A stretch of 36,967 nt of DNA from NCBI GenBank assembly GCA_027460465.1, contig JAPZAV010000176.1, forward strand, positions 1-36,967, written 5' to 3'. The notes beneath the pieces are model-generated. The model did not search any database, had not been told where the DNA came from, and saw only the letters and a list, made by a program, of their open reading frames with translations. This document shows, one piece after another, positions 1-10,325 of the stretch. Source of the stretch: Candidatus Methanoperedens sp. (GTDB taxonomy: Archaea > Halobacteriota > Methanosarcinia > Methanosarcinales > Methanoperedenaceae). Made by a program: the position numbers and the translations under genes. Numbering within the stretch: the first letter of the stretch is position 1; each line of letters begins with the position of its first letter.

Positions 1-27
1 TGAAATCTGCGGCAGCATGTCTCTACC

Positions 28-807
28 TTACTTGCTTCTGAAAGTATCGAGCAGCATCCTCACGTCTCCCGGTGGATAACCCGAATAGCTCTTGCTGAAA
101 TAACCAAAAACCTCCACAGAATCCTCAAAAAAACTTTTGATCTTCATTCCCCATTCCTCTATATCCCTGCTCCTATCTTTTTCAACTTTTCCAAGGGTCC
201 CCTTTATTTTATTCCTATCCCCTTCCCATCTAATATAGGTAAAATCAGTGGTTATGGTGTTCATCTGAGGCATCCATGGATGATCTATCAACGCAAGGGC
301 GACCCCATTATCTCTCAGCAGATCATAAAATTTCTCATCCAGCCAATTTTTATTCCTGACTTCGACCGCAAATCGTCTTTCTGGCAGACCTGCCAAAAAA
401 TCCTTCAATATTTCGAACTTTTCAGATTTGAACGCGGAAGGGAACTGCATAAGCAGAGGCCCAAGTTTATCTCCCAGTATTGACATATGTTCAATAAAGA
501 TCTCAACTTCCTCTTTACAATCCTGCAGCATTTTCAGATGCGTTATTTTGCGCGGAAACTTGGCTGTAAAAATAAAATCATCTGGTACATCTTCTTTCCA
601 GTTCCTCACAGTATCTCTGGATGGTATTCGATAAAATGTGTTGTTGATCTCAACAGTATCAAAATTCTTCACGTATTCATACAGCAGATCCTTTGACCCT
701 GAGGGATAAAAATTCCCTATCCAGAAATCATAACTCCATCCCATAGTGCCTATATGCATTTCTTCCATCTCAATCACCCCCTTTGAATAATAACCAGTTG
801 TTCTCAC
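28..807 (-). CDS. DUF72 (YecE-like) family protein; likely start at internal MEEMHIGTMGWSY (ATG about 768)
   Basis: MHIGTMGWSYDFWIGNFYP...VEINNTFYRIPS...FAVEVRNKNWL motifs typical of DUF72; abuts the ligD stop. Confidence 0.88.
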   Translation of the reverse strand: MRTTGYYSKGVIEMEEMHIGTMGWSYDFWIGNFYPSGSKDLLYEYVKNFDTVEINNTFYRIPSRDTVRNWKEDVPDDFIFTAKFPRKITHLKMLQDCKEEVEIFIEHMSILGDKLGPLLMQFPSAFKSEKFEILKDFLAGLPERRFAVEVRNKNWLDEKFYDLLRDNGVALALIDHPWMPQMNTITTDFTYIRWEGDRNKIKGTLGKVEKDRSRDIEEWGMKIKSFFEDSVEVFGYFSKSYSGYPPGDVRMLLDTFRSK

Positions 808-2158
808 CTGCTTTCTTGAACTTTACGAGCACGTACCTTCCCTCCATCTTTTCCCCCTTGACTATGAACTCGATCTTATTCGCTTCCCAGATGATGGGCT
901 CGTATAAACCTTTATCCCATATCTTCACAGTCCCGGCCCCATACTGTCCTTCAGGGATTGTCCCTTCAAATTTACGATATTCCAGCGGATGGTCTTCTAC
1001 CTGCACAGCAAGCCTCCGGTCACCGCTTTTTTCTGGAACACCTTTAGGAACTGCCCAGCTCTTAAGCACCCCATCCCTTTCCAGTCTCAGATCGTAGTGG
1101 AGCCGGCGGGCATGGTGCTCCTGAACCACAAAGGATTTTCCCTTACCCTCTTCTTCCGACACAGGAGGCTCAGGTGTCCTGCTAAAATCCCGCCTGGCCG
1201 CATAGTCAGAAAGAGCCGGCCGTATCTGGTCGATCGTACATTCAAAAGGATTTTTGTCTTCCCTGAATCCTTTAAATACAGGAATACGAAGCTTTCCGTC
1301 ATCTGTTATGGACTGATAACCCACCTCGCACACAAGTTCGGGCCTTAACCAGGTTATTTCCCTGTCCGTATCCACTCCAGTAAGTGTTTTTTGCTCCACT
1401 TTATATTTATCCAGGGACAGTTTTAGATTTTCCCCGTCTTCCTGTGAAAAGCCTGTGCCGACTTTGCCGATAAAGACCGGTACTGCCGCATCATATAATC
1501 CAAGGATCAATGATCCAAAGGTCTTCTCCCTGTTACCTTCACCTTTAGTATAGCCGAAAATGACACAATCACATGTCTTTTCCTGCTTTATTTTCAGCCA
1601 GTAATTGCTCCTTTTTCCCGGTTCATATGAACTTTGCTTCTTCTTAGCCATTATACCTTCAAGACCTTTTCCCAGGGCGGCCTGATAATAGGCTTCCCCG
1701 GTCTTTTCAACAAATATAGAAAGGACAACGAATTTTCCTTCTTTCACACTATTCTTCAATATCCTCTTTCTCTCCATAAGAGGAATATCCAGAAGCTCCT
1801 CCCCATCCTTTTCCAGGATATCAAATATTATATAAGTAGCTGGAAATTTGCCAGACATATACGCGACCTCGTCCGGTTCGGTATTCTGTCTCCTCTGGTT
1901 GAGGATCTGGAAGTCAGCTTTTCCATCCTTCATAACAATTATTTCCCCGTCCAGTACCGTATCGCGGGTCAGATCATTCAGTTCTGAAAGTTCGGGAAAA
2001 CTTCCTGTCAATTCCTTATGGTTTCGGCTCCTGATACTGAGCTCTTCCTTAACATAACTGATAGCCCTTATGCCGTCCCATTTTACTTCAAAGATCCAGT
2101 CGTCAGAAGAAAATGGCGCATCTGCCGGATGGGCAAGCATCGGTTTATATTGTTTCAT
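770..2158 (-). CDS. ligD: ATP-dependent DNA ligase domain followed by C-terminal 3'-phosphoesterase domain (LigD-type Lig-PE)
   Basis: Ligase motif EVKWDGIR near the N-terminus; C-terminal QEHHARRLHYDLRLERDGVLKSWAVPKG...EDHPLEYRKFEGTIPEGQYGAG is the LigD PE signature. Confidence 0.93.
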   Translation of the reverse strand: MKQYKPMLAHPADAPFSSDDWIFEVKWDGIRAISYVKEELSIRSRNHKELTGSFPELSELNDLTRDTVLDGEIIVMKDGKADFQILNQRRQNTEPDEVAYMSGKFPATYIIFDILEKDGEELLDIPLMERKRILKNSVKEGKFVVLSIFVEKTGEAYYQAALGKGLEGIMAKKKQSSYEPGKRSNYWLKIKQEKTCDCVIFGYTKGEGNREKTFGSLILGLYDAAVPVFIGKVGTGFSQEDGENLKLSLDKYKVEQKTLTGVDTDREITWLRPELVCEVGYQSITDDGKLRIPVFKGFREDKNPFECTIDQIRPALSDYAARRDFSRTPEPPVSEEEGKGKSFVVQEHHARRLHYDLRLERDGVLKSWAVPKGVPEKSGDRRLAVQVEDHPLEYRKFEGTIPEGQYGAGTVKIWDKGLYEPIIWEANKIEFIVKGEKMEGRYVLVKFKKAGENNWLLFKGGD

Positions 2159-2952
2159 TTGGCAAGCTGTTTAATCGTCTCTTGAAGGGCAACCATCAAT
2201 TCCTTGACTTCCTCTTTCTTTGGTACCTGGGCAACGAAGATCTCCCCCTTCATCTTCATTTGTATGAGCTTTTCTATCCTCTCTCTGTAACCATCCCTGT
2301 ACTCAGTTATATCAAATTCTCCGGAAAGTTCCTTTATTATCTTCCCGGCCAGTTCCATCTCGTTTTTTGAAGGATTTTTGAGTTTTGTAAGCTCTTCCAA
2401 TTCAACGGGGTTAGTAACCTCATTAGCATAATGCAGGGTTGTCAGGATTAAAGCCCCCTTATAAGCATATACAATTGCAGGATATTCCTTGGTCCTCAAT
2501 GTGACCTTCCCCAGTCCTGCTTTTCCCTCTTGCCGGATCACGGTCATCAACAAACTGTAGGCTTCTTCGCTTCTATCAGGGACAAGGATATATGACTTTT
2601 CAAAATATACCGGGTCGATGGAAAGCAAACTGATAAATTTATCGAGTTTGATCCTCTCGTCCGATTCGGGTCTTATGGCGTCCAGTTCCTCTTTCTTGAA
2701 AACAATGAACTCATTCTTTCGAATTTCGTATCCCTTTACGGTATCTTTCCAATCGATTACTTTCTCGTCTCTAATGCAGACCCTTTCGTATTTTAAGGGC
2801 TGCCCATCAACATTGTGCAATAGCCTGAATGAAAATGACTGATCACGGATCATGGTATAGAGCTTGACAGGGACATTGACAAGCCCGATCGTGATACTGC
2901 CGCTCCAGATTGACCTGCTGGACGGTTTGGCTGTGCTTTTTTCCTTTGCCAT
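2155..2952 (-). CDS. ku: Prokaryotic Ku protein
   Basis: SIWSGSITIGLVNVPVKLYTMIRDQSFSFRLLHNVDGQPLKYERVC typical of bacterial/archaeal Ku; overlaps ligD start by 4 nt. Confidence 0.95.
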   Translation of the reverse strand: MAKEKSTAKPSSRSIWSGSITIGLVNVPVKLYTMIRDQSFSFRLLHNVDGQPLKYERVCIRDEKVIDWKDTVKGYEIRKNEFIVFKKEELDAIRPESDERIKLDKFISLLSIDPVYFEKSYILVPDRSEEAYSLLMTVIRQEGKAGLGKVTLRTKEYPAIVYAYKGALILTTLHYANEVTNPVELEELTKLKNPSKNEMELAGKIIKELSGEFDITEYRDGYRERIEKLIQMKMKGEIFVAQVPKKEEVKELMVALQETIKQLAK

Positions 2953-3888
2953 TTAATTCACTTCCAGTGACTGTTTATTTTCCATTAACCCCTCCCATGG
3001 ATCGCTCTTCCTTTTCAGGATAGTAAATATGTTGAACTCCTCAGGTCTTAATCCTTTCTTGAGTTCATTCCATTCAAGAGGTGTAGATACTGTTGCTTTC
3101 GGGGCAGCTCTCAGGCTGTAGGGAGCTATCATTGTCTTCCCCCTGGTATTCTGCAGGTAATCTATAAAGATCGTTCCAGGGTCTCTGGAGTTCCTGAATT
3201 CCGATACAACAAGCTCAGATTCTCTTGCCAGGAACTTCCCGAACTGATGAACGAATTCTCTTGTCTGCCTGAAATTATAACTTTGAATAATGGGCAGGAC
3301 AATATGCAGTCCTTTTTTCCCCGAGGTTTTGACAAATGATTTGAAGTTGAGTTCATCCAGTTTTTCTTTCAATGAAAGGGCGATTTCTATGACATCATCA
3401 AAGGAACAGGGAGGTTCGGGATCTATATCAAATAACAAAAGATCAGGTGTCTCATAATTATCGATCGTTGAAAGGGTGATGTTTATCTCAAGGGCTGCCA
3501 GATTCGCAAGCCATATCAGTGTATCCAGATCATTGCATACGATAAAGTTAATCTCGCGCTGTGCTGTCTCCGAGTATTTGTTGAAAGTTTCAACCCATGG
3601 TGGTATGCCAGGCGGCGCATCCTTTTCATAAAATCCTTCTTTGTCAATTCCATCTGGATATCTGTTCATGACTATTGCCCTGTTCTTCAGGAACTTAAGC
3701 ATCCGGGGAGCGATACTGATGTAATATTTGATGATGTCGGATTTTTCCAACCCCAACTCAGGATACAGTACCTTCTCCAGATTTGTGAATGATACTCTGG
3801 TGAGTTCGTCTATCATGATCACCTTTTCAATATGCGGGAATATTAAAGAATTATTTGCAGCAACCTTAATATTTATCCTGGCTCTCAT
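2953..3888 (-). CDS. LigD-type primase-polymerase domain protein (NHEJ polymerase); start possibly internal at MIDELTRV
   Basis: LEKVLYPELGLEKSDIIKYY, DLLLFDIDPE (catalytic DxD), KTSGKKGLHIVLPI. Confidence 0.93.
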   Translation of the reverse strand: MRARINIKVAANNSLIFPHIEKVIMIDELTRVSFTNLEKVLYPELGLEKSDIIKYYISIAPRMLKFLKNRAIVMNRYPDGIDKEGFYEKDAPPGIPPWVETFNKYSETAQREINFIVCNDLDTLIWLANLAALEINITLSTIDNYETPDLLLFDIDPEPPCSFDDVIEIALSLKEKLDELNFKSFVKTSGKKGLHIVLPIIQSYNFRQTREFVHQFGKFLARESELVVSEFRNSRDPGTIFIDYLQNTRGKTMIAPYSLRAAPKATVSTPLEWNELKKGLRPEEFNIFTILKRKSDPWEGLMENKQSLEVN

Positions 3889-4557
3889 TCCTGTACCTTT
3901 TCTTGTTCAAGTATTGAAAGTGTCTCTGAGAATTTCTATCAACTTCTGCCTGAAACTTGCACATCCATCTCTTTCGGCTTCATAGCATCGCGCCTCAGTT
4001 GCTTTCTGATCCTATCCAGTGCGGCTCGGTACCGGCAGGTTCATCAGGCATTTTGTGCACAGAAGCTTTTTTAGATCTTAACACCGTCAAAGGTAGCGAA
4101 TTTGCACTCACCACCCCTCCACAAAAGCAGGATGAAACCTCCTGCAGCTCTCATGCTCCTCTCCCACCTTCTCGTAATACCGTTCCTTGACCGCCATAGT
4201 ATACCCTGCTGCAACAGCAGACAGCTTCCTGCTCCCTCCTGCATTGTCATTATGTTTCTTACCTGCTTCATTCAGAGCCATGCAGGTAACAAGATGCCCG
4301 GGATGCTCCTCTCCTGACCTGGTTGTTTATGTAACAATATCAGGACGTGAAAGTAAGCATCTGGCAATTAAAGCTGTGATATTATGCGGGAAACATGAAC
4401 CATGCGCCCTAATATAGTTACTAAAGATGAGGCAATCAGCTCTACAACAGGCATGCATTGAATGGATTCATTCGAGTATTAAGATTCAACGTCGAAATCG
4501 TCGATTCATAATATTTAAAAATGGTGATGACATAGTAGGACCAGTAAAGAAAGTAAT

Positions 4558-4746
4558 ATGGAGCACAAATCAAATAAAGAACAGCAATCCGAACGCGATA
4601 GACATAATTATATGGGTGTTGGTATTGCAATCGGCGTAGGACTCGGCGCAGCCATCGGAGTGGCATTGGGCAACGTACCTGTATGGACGGCAGTGGGAGC
4701 AGCTATTGGTGTGGCGATTGGAGCCGTATTCGCACATTTCATGTAA
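4558..4746 (+). CDS. Small glycine-zipper-like membrane protein
   Basis: 62 aa; GVGIAIGVGLGAAIGVALG...VGAAIGVAIGAVFAHF Gly/Ala helix pair. Confidence 0.6.
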   Translation: MEHKSNKEQQSERDRHNYMGVGIAIGVGLGAAIGVALGNVPVWTAVGAAIGVAIGAVFAHFM

Positions 4747-5187
4747 TTCCTCCCTTTTTCTTTTCTATTTCTTTCCTGAGGTATAGAAAAATAGCATTAT
4801 GATACTTCAACAGCATAGGGGAAACTCTCTGTTATAAGCTGCCCATTAGCGTATCGTATACCCACTACTACAGAGCATGGGGCCACTCCGGAAGGCCAGT
4901 CTTCGTCTGCAGGCCAATCATTTTATCAGGATCCGGGCAAACAAGAAGAATTCTTTTCCCGTTTGTGCAATCGCAATGGAATAAGCTCTTTTATCAGCTT
5001 CCCGGGCATTCGATCTCTCAGGCCTGCAGGAGATCTCCATCTGGATCCTGTCAGGTACTGGCTGAAATCATAACCCGGATGTGAAAGAATGCAACTCACG
5101 GATTACACAATGTATGAATTAGCTGGCTGCCTGCAATCTCCACTCTACCCACCTCAAAATAACCCCTGATGAAACAGATAAACTTAT

Positions 5188-6102
5188 ATGGTGAACCTAT
5201 CAATTGGTAACCACAAGCGGAAGACTATAAATGGTAAAAGCTTAAAGATGGGAGGAGAAGATATAATCATCACTGAACCTGAAATAAAACGGGAAGACAT
5301 ACTTATCCTGGATGATGAACATTTCAATACGAATAACGTATGCATAGTTACTGGCTCAGGAAGCGGGATTGGGAGGGCTTTGGCCATTGCTACAGCAGCG
5401 AATGATCTGCTGATCGTTGGTCTGGATATCAACGAAGAGGAATCGAGAAAAACCCAAAAAATAGTTCAAGAGATGGATGGCCAGATGATTTTCATCAAAA
5501 CCGACCTCACTCAGGACGAGGATATAGAGAATGCCATAAAGGAAGCATCCCGGCTTGGTACAATTAAATATCTGGCCAATATAGCGGGGATTCAACATAT
5601 AGATTCGCTGGAAAATTTTCCAATGGAAAAATATGATCTTATGCAGAGGATAATGCTCAGAGCCCCGTTTTATCTTTCTAAATTGACCATCCCGCACATG
5701 AAGAAAAGCAGTGACGGGACTGGAGTAATTGGTAACATGGCCTCGATACATGCACATATCTGTACGTTAAACAAGCCTGCTTATAATATCACCAAGTTCG
5801 GGATGAGGGCTCTAACCCAATCTATAGCCGCTGAAGGTGAAGGCAAGATTCGCTCCTTTTCAGTGAGTACTGGTTTTGTTAAAACTCCTCTTACCCTCAG
5901 GCAGATTCCTGCTCAGGCAAAACAGAGAGGCATTACTCAGGAGGACGTGGTGAGGGATGTTATGATGGGCGCTTCACGAATCAAGGAGATGATGTCTCCC
6001 ATTGAGGTGGCCAACATGTTCATTTTTGGTTTCTCCCGATTTGCCAGATATCTTGTAGGGGGAGATCTTCTTTTTGATGGGGGAGTGGTACTTACATATT
6101 AA
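5188..6102 (+). CDS. SDR family NAD(P)-dependent oxidoreductase with N-terminal extension
   Basis: TGSGSGIG cofactor motif, NMASIHA and YNITK active site. Confidence 0.88.
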   Translation: MVNLSIGNHKRKTINGKSLKMGGEDIIITEPEIKREDILILDDEHFNTNNVCIVTGSGSGIGRALAIATAANDLLIVGLDINEEESRKTQKIVQEMDGQMIFIKTDLTQDEDIENAIKEASRLGTIKYLANIAGIQHIDSLENFPMEKYDLMQRIMLRAPFYLSKLTIPHMKKSSDGTGVIGNMASIHAHICTLNKPAYNITKFGMRALTQSIAAEGEGKIRSFSVSTGFVKTPLTLRQIPAQAKQRGITQEDVVRDVMMGASRIKEMMSPIEVANMFIFGFSRFARYLVGGDLLFDGGVVLTY

Positions 6103-6107
6103 AGGAA

Positions 6108-6932
6108 GTGCCTGTGCCCTATCTTAAAACAAGAATGTTAGAGATTTATTACGAAATATCAGGTCAAGGAGAACCGATTGTTTTTATTGGAGGATTAACC
6201 AGTACCGTTCTCAGCTGGAAATATCAACAAAAAGAATTGCAAAAATACCATCAGGTAGTTCTTTTTGATAATAGAGGTAGTGGTCGTACCAGGATCCTCA
6301 GGCCAGAGAAGCTCAGTATGGAATTGTTTGCCAATGATGTTCATCATCTTTTGAAAGGGTTAGGAATAAAGAAGGCTCACATACTCGGAGCTTCTATGGG
6401 GGGAATGATTGCCCAGGTCTTTGCCCATTCCTACCCCGAGTGCTGCATATCGTTGATTCTTTGCTGTACAACTTGTGGTTTGGAAACTGGCGTAAAGGCA
6501 CAGCCAGAAATAGTTCAGATAATGCTCGATCGTGATGGAATCACTGAAGAAGAGGCTGAAAGGCGAGCGCTGCAGGCAGTTGCACACCCATCTTCTTTCC
6601 AAAAACGAAAAGAACTCCTGGAATTCTATCTGCAGACAAAACTATCTTTTCCGCATCCTGCTGAAGAAATCGCCAGAAGAAATGAAGCTATACGTACCTT
6701 CGATTTCTGCAATAAATTACAGGAAATAAAAGTCCCCACACTCATTATGCATGGAGCAGAGGACCGATTGGTGCCAGCAGGCAACGCTGAAATCCTGGCC
6801 CAGCGCATTCCCAACGCCGAGCTAATCCTTATACAGAATAGCGCTCATATTTTTTTCATTGAAAAGTTTGAAGAATTTAATATGTGCCTTTTGGATTTTA
6901 TGTGCAGGCATACCGCTGTTGAAAAAGGGTAA
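6108..6932 (+). CDS. Alpha/beta hydrolase (GTG start)
   Basis: LFDNRGSGRT, nucleophile elbow GASMGG, catalytic D/H region HGAEDRLVP...NSAHIFFIE. Confidence 0.9.
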   Translation: MPVPYLKTRMLEIYYEISGQGEPIVFIGGLTSTVLSWKYQQKELQKYHQVVLFDNRGSGRTRILRPEKLSMELFANDVHHLLKGLGIKKAHILGASMGGMIAQVFAHSYPECCISLILCCTTCGLETGVKAQPEIVQIMLDRDGITEEEAERRALQAVAHPSSFQKRKELLEFYLQTKLSFPHPAEEIARRNEAIRTFDFCNKLQEIKVPTLIMHGAEDRLVPAGNAEILAQRIPNAELILIQNSAHIFFIEKFEEFNMCLLDFMCRHTAVEKG

Positions 6933-7052
6933 TGAAACAATTGTGCAAATCTTGAATCAATAAACATATTGTAAACTATTGCAATAGTATGAGTTCAAGC
7001 AAATGACACCCACTTCTTCACTGCAGAGCTTTCTGAATATTGATAATTCTTC

Positions 7053-7487
7053 TTAAGAGTCTTCAGACTGCCTCTTGAAGACCAGGCTTGCGATAACTCC
7101 CGGGTCTATCGTAATTGCTTGGATTTCACTCCCCTCGTTAAGTATCACGAAAGAGATAGTAGAAGAGGCCAGCGGCGGTCTAAACGTAGCCGTTGAAGTA
7201 CCCGTTCCATCCGGGTTCACTTTATAGGTGCATGCTACAGAGGTGAGGGTCTCTAAACCTGAAGGGCTGTTAAAGTCCTCCTTCAGGGAACAACCACCAT
7301 TTCCATCAAAGGTGCTGAGACCGACTGCGACGGCCGGCCCAACCCCAATTATAGTTCCTGACCCGGAAAAGCCCCATGTGCCTTCAATACTTTTATTTGT
7401 AAATTGTTTATGAGCATATGCGCCGGATAAGATGCTTGCCAGGACCAAAAGGATAGCAGTTCTTCTTCCATTCAATTCTATGTTCAT
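7053..7487 (-). CDS. Predicted exported small protein of unknown function
   Basis: N-terminal hydrophobic signal (AILLVLASILSGAYA), GTWGFSGSGTI repeat-like beta-rich sequence. Confidence 0.6.
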   Translation of the reverse strand: MNIELNGRRTAILLVLASILSGAYAHKQFTNKSIEGTWGFSGSGTIIGVGPAVAVGLSTFDGNGGCSLKEDFNSPSGLETLTSVACTYKVNPDGTGTSTATFRPPLASSTISFVILNEGSEIQAITIDPGVIASLVFKRQSEDS

Positions 7488-7658
7488 ACTTTTTAACCTC
7501 CATTATTTCCTTAATAATTAGTGAGGTATCAGCTTATTTATAATTTACCCCAGAGCATTCACATGAGTATTATAACTATACTTATAATTATTTTTTAGAA
7601 GCGATAAATATATACGGTAAAAAGCTGTATCTTGATTAAACTCTCAAAATAAGGTGGA

Positions 7659-8216
7659 GTGGGTTTATTAATCGATATGAATACTATGAATGTAATACAA
7701 AGATCCAAAAATAGAGAAAGCTCTGAATTGTTCAATAAGGTTGAGCATTTAGATAATCTGTTTCTCTTCTCCACAGCTATCCTGTTCTCATTGACTGATA
7801 TCTTAAGTACGATTCTATGCATTGAAAAAAATGGTTATGGATACGAGGGAAATGTCTTTATCCGAGAAATCATACACAGTACAGGGGTATTGGGATTTGT
7901 GATCGTTAAATTTTGCCTGGCATTATTTGCTCTCCTCATCACATATTCAATAATAGAGCATAGAAATTTTTTTGGATGGAAATACGTCAAAATGTTCTAC
8001 GGGATTTATGTCGGTTCAATAATCAGCAGCATTTTCGTGACAGTATCGAATTTGTCTGTGATATACGCCGGAAGTTCTCTGTATTTCCTGAATTTAGATC
8101 CTTATCAAATAGCAGTTATCCTGCTGTTCACAGCTCCTCTGACGGGATTCTTTCTTGACACGATAAATAATCAAAAAAAAACTTTGCGACCACAGAATTA
8201 TGCTGACATACGATAA
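7659..8216 (+). CDS. Multi-TM membrane protein (DUF5658-like)
   Basis: Several hydrophobic segments; LTDILSTILC...VFIREII pattern. Confidence 0.55.
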   Translation: MGLLIDMNTMNVIQRSKNRESSELFNKVEHLDNLFLFSTAILFSLTDILSTILCIEKNGYGYEGNVFIREIIHSTGVLGFVIVKFCLALFALLITYSIIEHRNFFGWKYVKMFYGIYVGSIISSIFVTVSNLSVIYAGSSLYFLNLDPYQIAVILLFTAPLTGFFLDTINNQKKTLRPQNYADIR

Positions 8217-8406
8217 CCCTGGATTCTTGAAATTCTGTTTTGTGTTCTTTTTTATAGGCAGCATACTCAACCTGTACTTTGGTCTCTATACATCAGATAG
8301 GGAACATATCGTAAACGGGATACTTCTCGGGATAGTGTCGATCGGGCTATGGCAGTTAAAAAAACTCGTAGCATTGCGCCTGAAAATGAGCACATTGACC
8401 CGGTAA
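8200..8406 (+). CDS. Small membrane protein overlapping the previous ORF
   Basis: 68 aa, two hydrophobic segments, 17-nt overlap with the upstream ORF. Confidence 0.4.
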   Translation: MLTYDNPGFLKFCFVFFFIGSILNLYFGLYTSDREHIVNGILLGIVSIGLWQLKKLVALRLKMSTLTR

Positions 8407-8512
8407 AACATCACAAGCTATTTAATGTACATTCTCCATTAAGGTTTGCCTTTGCCATCAGAATATGAATAAAGATCAAATGATAGAGTAGTGATTATCG
8501 GAGGAAATTAAA

Positions 8513-8971
8513 TTGGCAAGAATGCATACACGGAGAAAGGGGCAGTCCGGATCAAAAAAGCCCCATAGAAAAGAACCACCTTCATGGTCTAACACCAATA
8601 AAGAAGAGATCGAGAAAGCACTCGTCCAGCTTGCGAACCAGGGAAAATCCTCAAGCGAAATCGGGATGATATTAAGAGATCGCTATGGAGTCCCTGACAC
8701 TTCCATGGTCACAGGTAAAAAGATACTTGCTATGATGAAAGAGAAAAATGTGTCTCCCTCGGTTCCTGAAGACCTTCGCAATATCATAGTAAAGGTACTT
8801 GAGCTCAAGAAACACCTTGACAGGAATCCCAAAGATGTTCATAACAAGCGTTCTCTGAACAATATGGTATCAAAAATCAGGCGGCTTGAAAAATACTATC
8901 GCAGAGAGGGAGTGCTTCCTGCAGACTGGAAGTATTCTATTGAGAGGGCAGAGATGCTGATCTCAAGATAG
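8513..8971 (+). CDS. rps15: 30S ribosomal protein S15 (TTG start)
   Basis: MARMHTRRKGQSGSKKP...LRNIIVKVLELKKHLDRNPKDVHNKRSLNNMVSKIRRL. Confidence 0.96.
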   Translation: MARMHTRRKGQSGSKKPHRKEPPSWSNTNKEEIEKALVQLANQGKSSSEIGMILRDRYGVPDTSMVTGKKILAMMKEKNVSPSVPEDLRNIIVKVLELKKHLDRNPKDVHNKRSLNNMVSKIRRLEKYYRREGVLPADWKYSIERAEMLISR

Positions 8972-8975
8972 GTCA

Positions 8976-10325
8976 ATGGTTGGATCAGAGCGCCTTACTG
9001 AACTTGAGGCATTGAGCAAAAAGGTGGCAGATGCCATTTCAGAGCATGGTTTCATCAGACTCATATCGCACAATGATGCTGATGGATTATCTGCAGCCGG
9101 GATCATGTGCAATGCACTCAACAGGCAGCAGATTCTTTTTCATGCAACCATCGTAAGTCAGTTTGACCTGTCCACAGTTGAGATGATTGAAAAGACCTCT
9201 CAGGAGGCTGTGATCCTGTGCGACATGGGCTCAGGACAGGCAGAACTGGCTTCAAAGATACGGAATGCAATAATAATCGACCACCATAAGCCCACAGGAA
9301 AACTGGAGCAGGTTCATTTCAATCCTCATCTTGTCGGGATCGACGGCTCGTCTGAAATGTGCGCTTCCTGTGGAGCGTATATGGTGGCAAGGCAGATGGG
9401 AGATAATACCGACCTTGCAGGTCTGGCGATCGCGGGAGCCATGGGCGATAAGCAGCCTATGGAAGGTGCGAACAGGTTCATTCTGGACGAGGCTGTTCAA
9501 AAAAAAGTCGTGACCGTCAGAAAAGGACTGAAGGCAGGGGACGGGACAATCGAAGAACTGCTGGAGTACGGCACAGATCCGTATCTGGATATAACTGGCG
9601 ATAGAGAGAAGATCAGATCATTCGTTGACGCATTAGACATAAAAGGGAGGATAAAAGACCTCACTGAAGAGCAGCTCATCAGATTAACTTCTGTGCTCGT
9701 CCTCAAGCTTGCAAAGCAGGGAAGTATTTCTGCGATCAATTCGTTGATAGGGGATATCTATACCCTGAACAGGGAAGTTGTATCCAATATCTTTGATCTA
9801 ATAAACATATTGAATGCCTGCGGAAAGGAGGATAAGCATGGCCTGGGGATCGCGGTCTGCATGCGAGATGCATCTGTTCTCGATGAGGCACAGGCAACTG
9901 CACGCGAGCATCAGCGTACATTGATCAATGTACTGAAGAAAGCAGAGAAAGAGGTTAAATCAAAGCCGAACATAAGATTTCTCATACTGGACGATGCAAG
10001 TGGCACAGGCATAGTCGCAGGGACGATGACACGTTATCTTTATCCTGATAAACCTTTTATTACGCTTAATGAAGTAGAGGATAAGATCAAGGTCTCTGCC
10101 AGAGGAACAAGAAAGCTTGTTACTGCAGGACTTGACCTTGCAGCAGCGATGCGGGAAGCATCGGCTCAGGTCGGCGGCAGCGGAGGAGGACATGATATCG
10201 CATCCGGTGCGACCATACCCAGAGGTACAGCAATGAAATTCATCGATTTAGTGGATTCAATAGTTGAAAAACAGCTCAGGGGAAAACATGATGAAGATAA
10301 AAGGGAAGCTGATCTTCAGAAGTGA
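8976..10325 (+). CDS. DHH-family phosphoesterase, archaeal RecJ-like exonuclease
   Basis: SHNDADGLSAAGI and DHH motif (IIIDHHKPTG), GGSGGGHDIASGA. Confidence 0.93.
   Translation: MVGSERLTELEALSKKVADAISEHGFIRLISHNDADGLSAAGIMCNALNRQQILFHATIVSQFDLSTVEMIEKTSQEAVILCDMGSGQAELASKIRNAIIIDHHKPTGKLEQVHFNPHLVGIDGSSEMCASCGAYMVARQMGDNTDLAGLAIAGAMGDKQPMEGANRFILDEAVQKKVVTVRKGLKAGDGTIEELLEYGTDPYLDITGDREKIRSFVDALDIKGRIKDLTEEQLIRLTSVLVLKLAKQGSISAINSLIGDIYTLNREVVSNIFDLINILNACGKEDKHGLGIAVCMRDASVLDEAQATAREHQRTLINVLKKAEKEVKSKPNIRFLILDDASGTGIVAGTMTRYLYPDKPFITLNEVEDKIKVSARGTRKLVTAGLDLAAAMREASAQVGGSGGGHDIASGATIPRGTAMKFIDLVDSIVEKQLRGKHDEDKREADLQK

Noticed and set aside
8976-10325. S15 / DHH nuclease / Pcc1 cluster as a new system
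   Set aside because: Known conserved euryarchaeal gene neighbourhood; ordinary.
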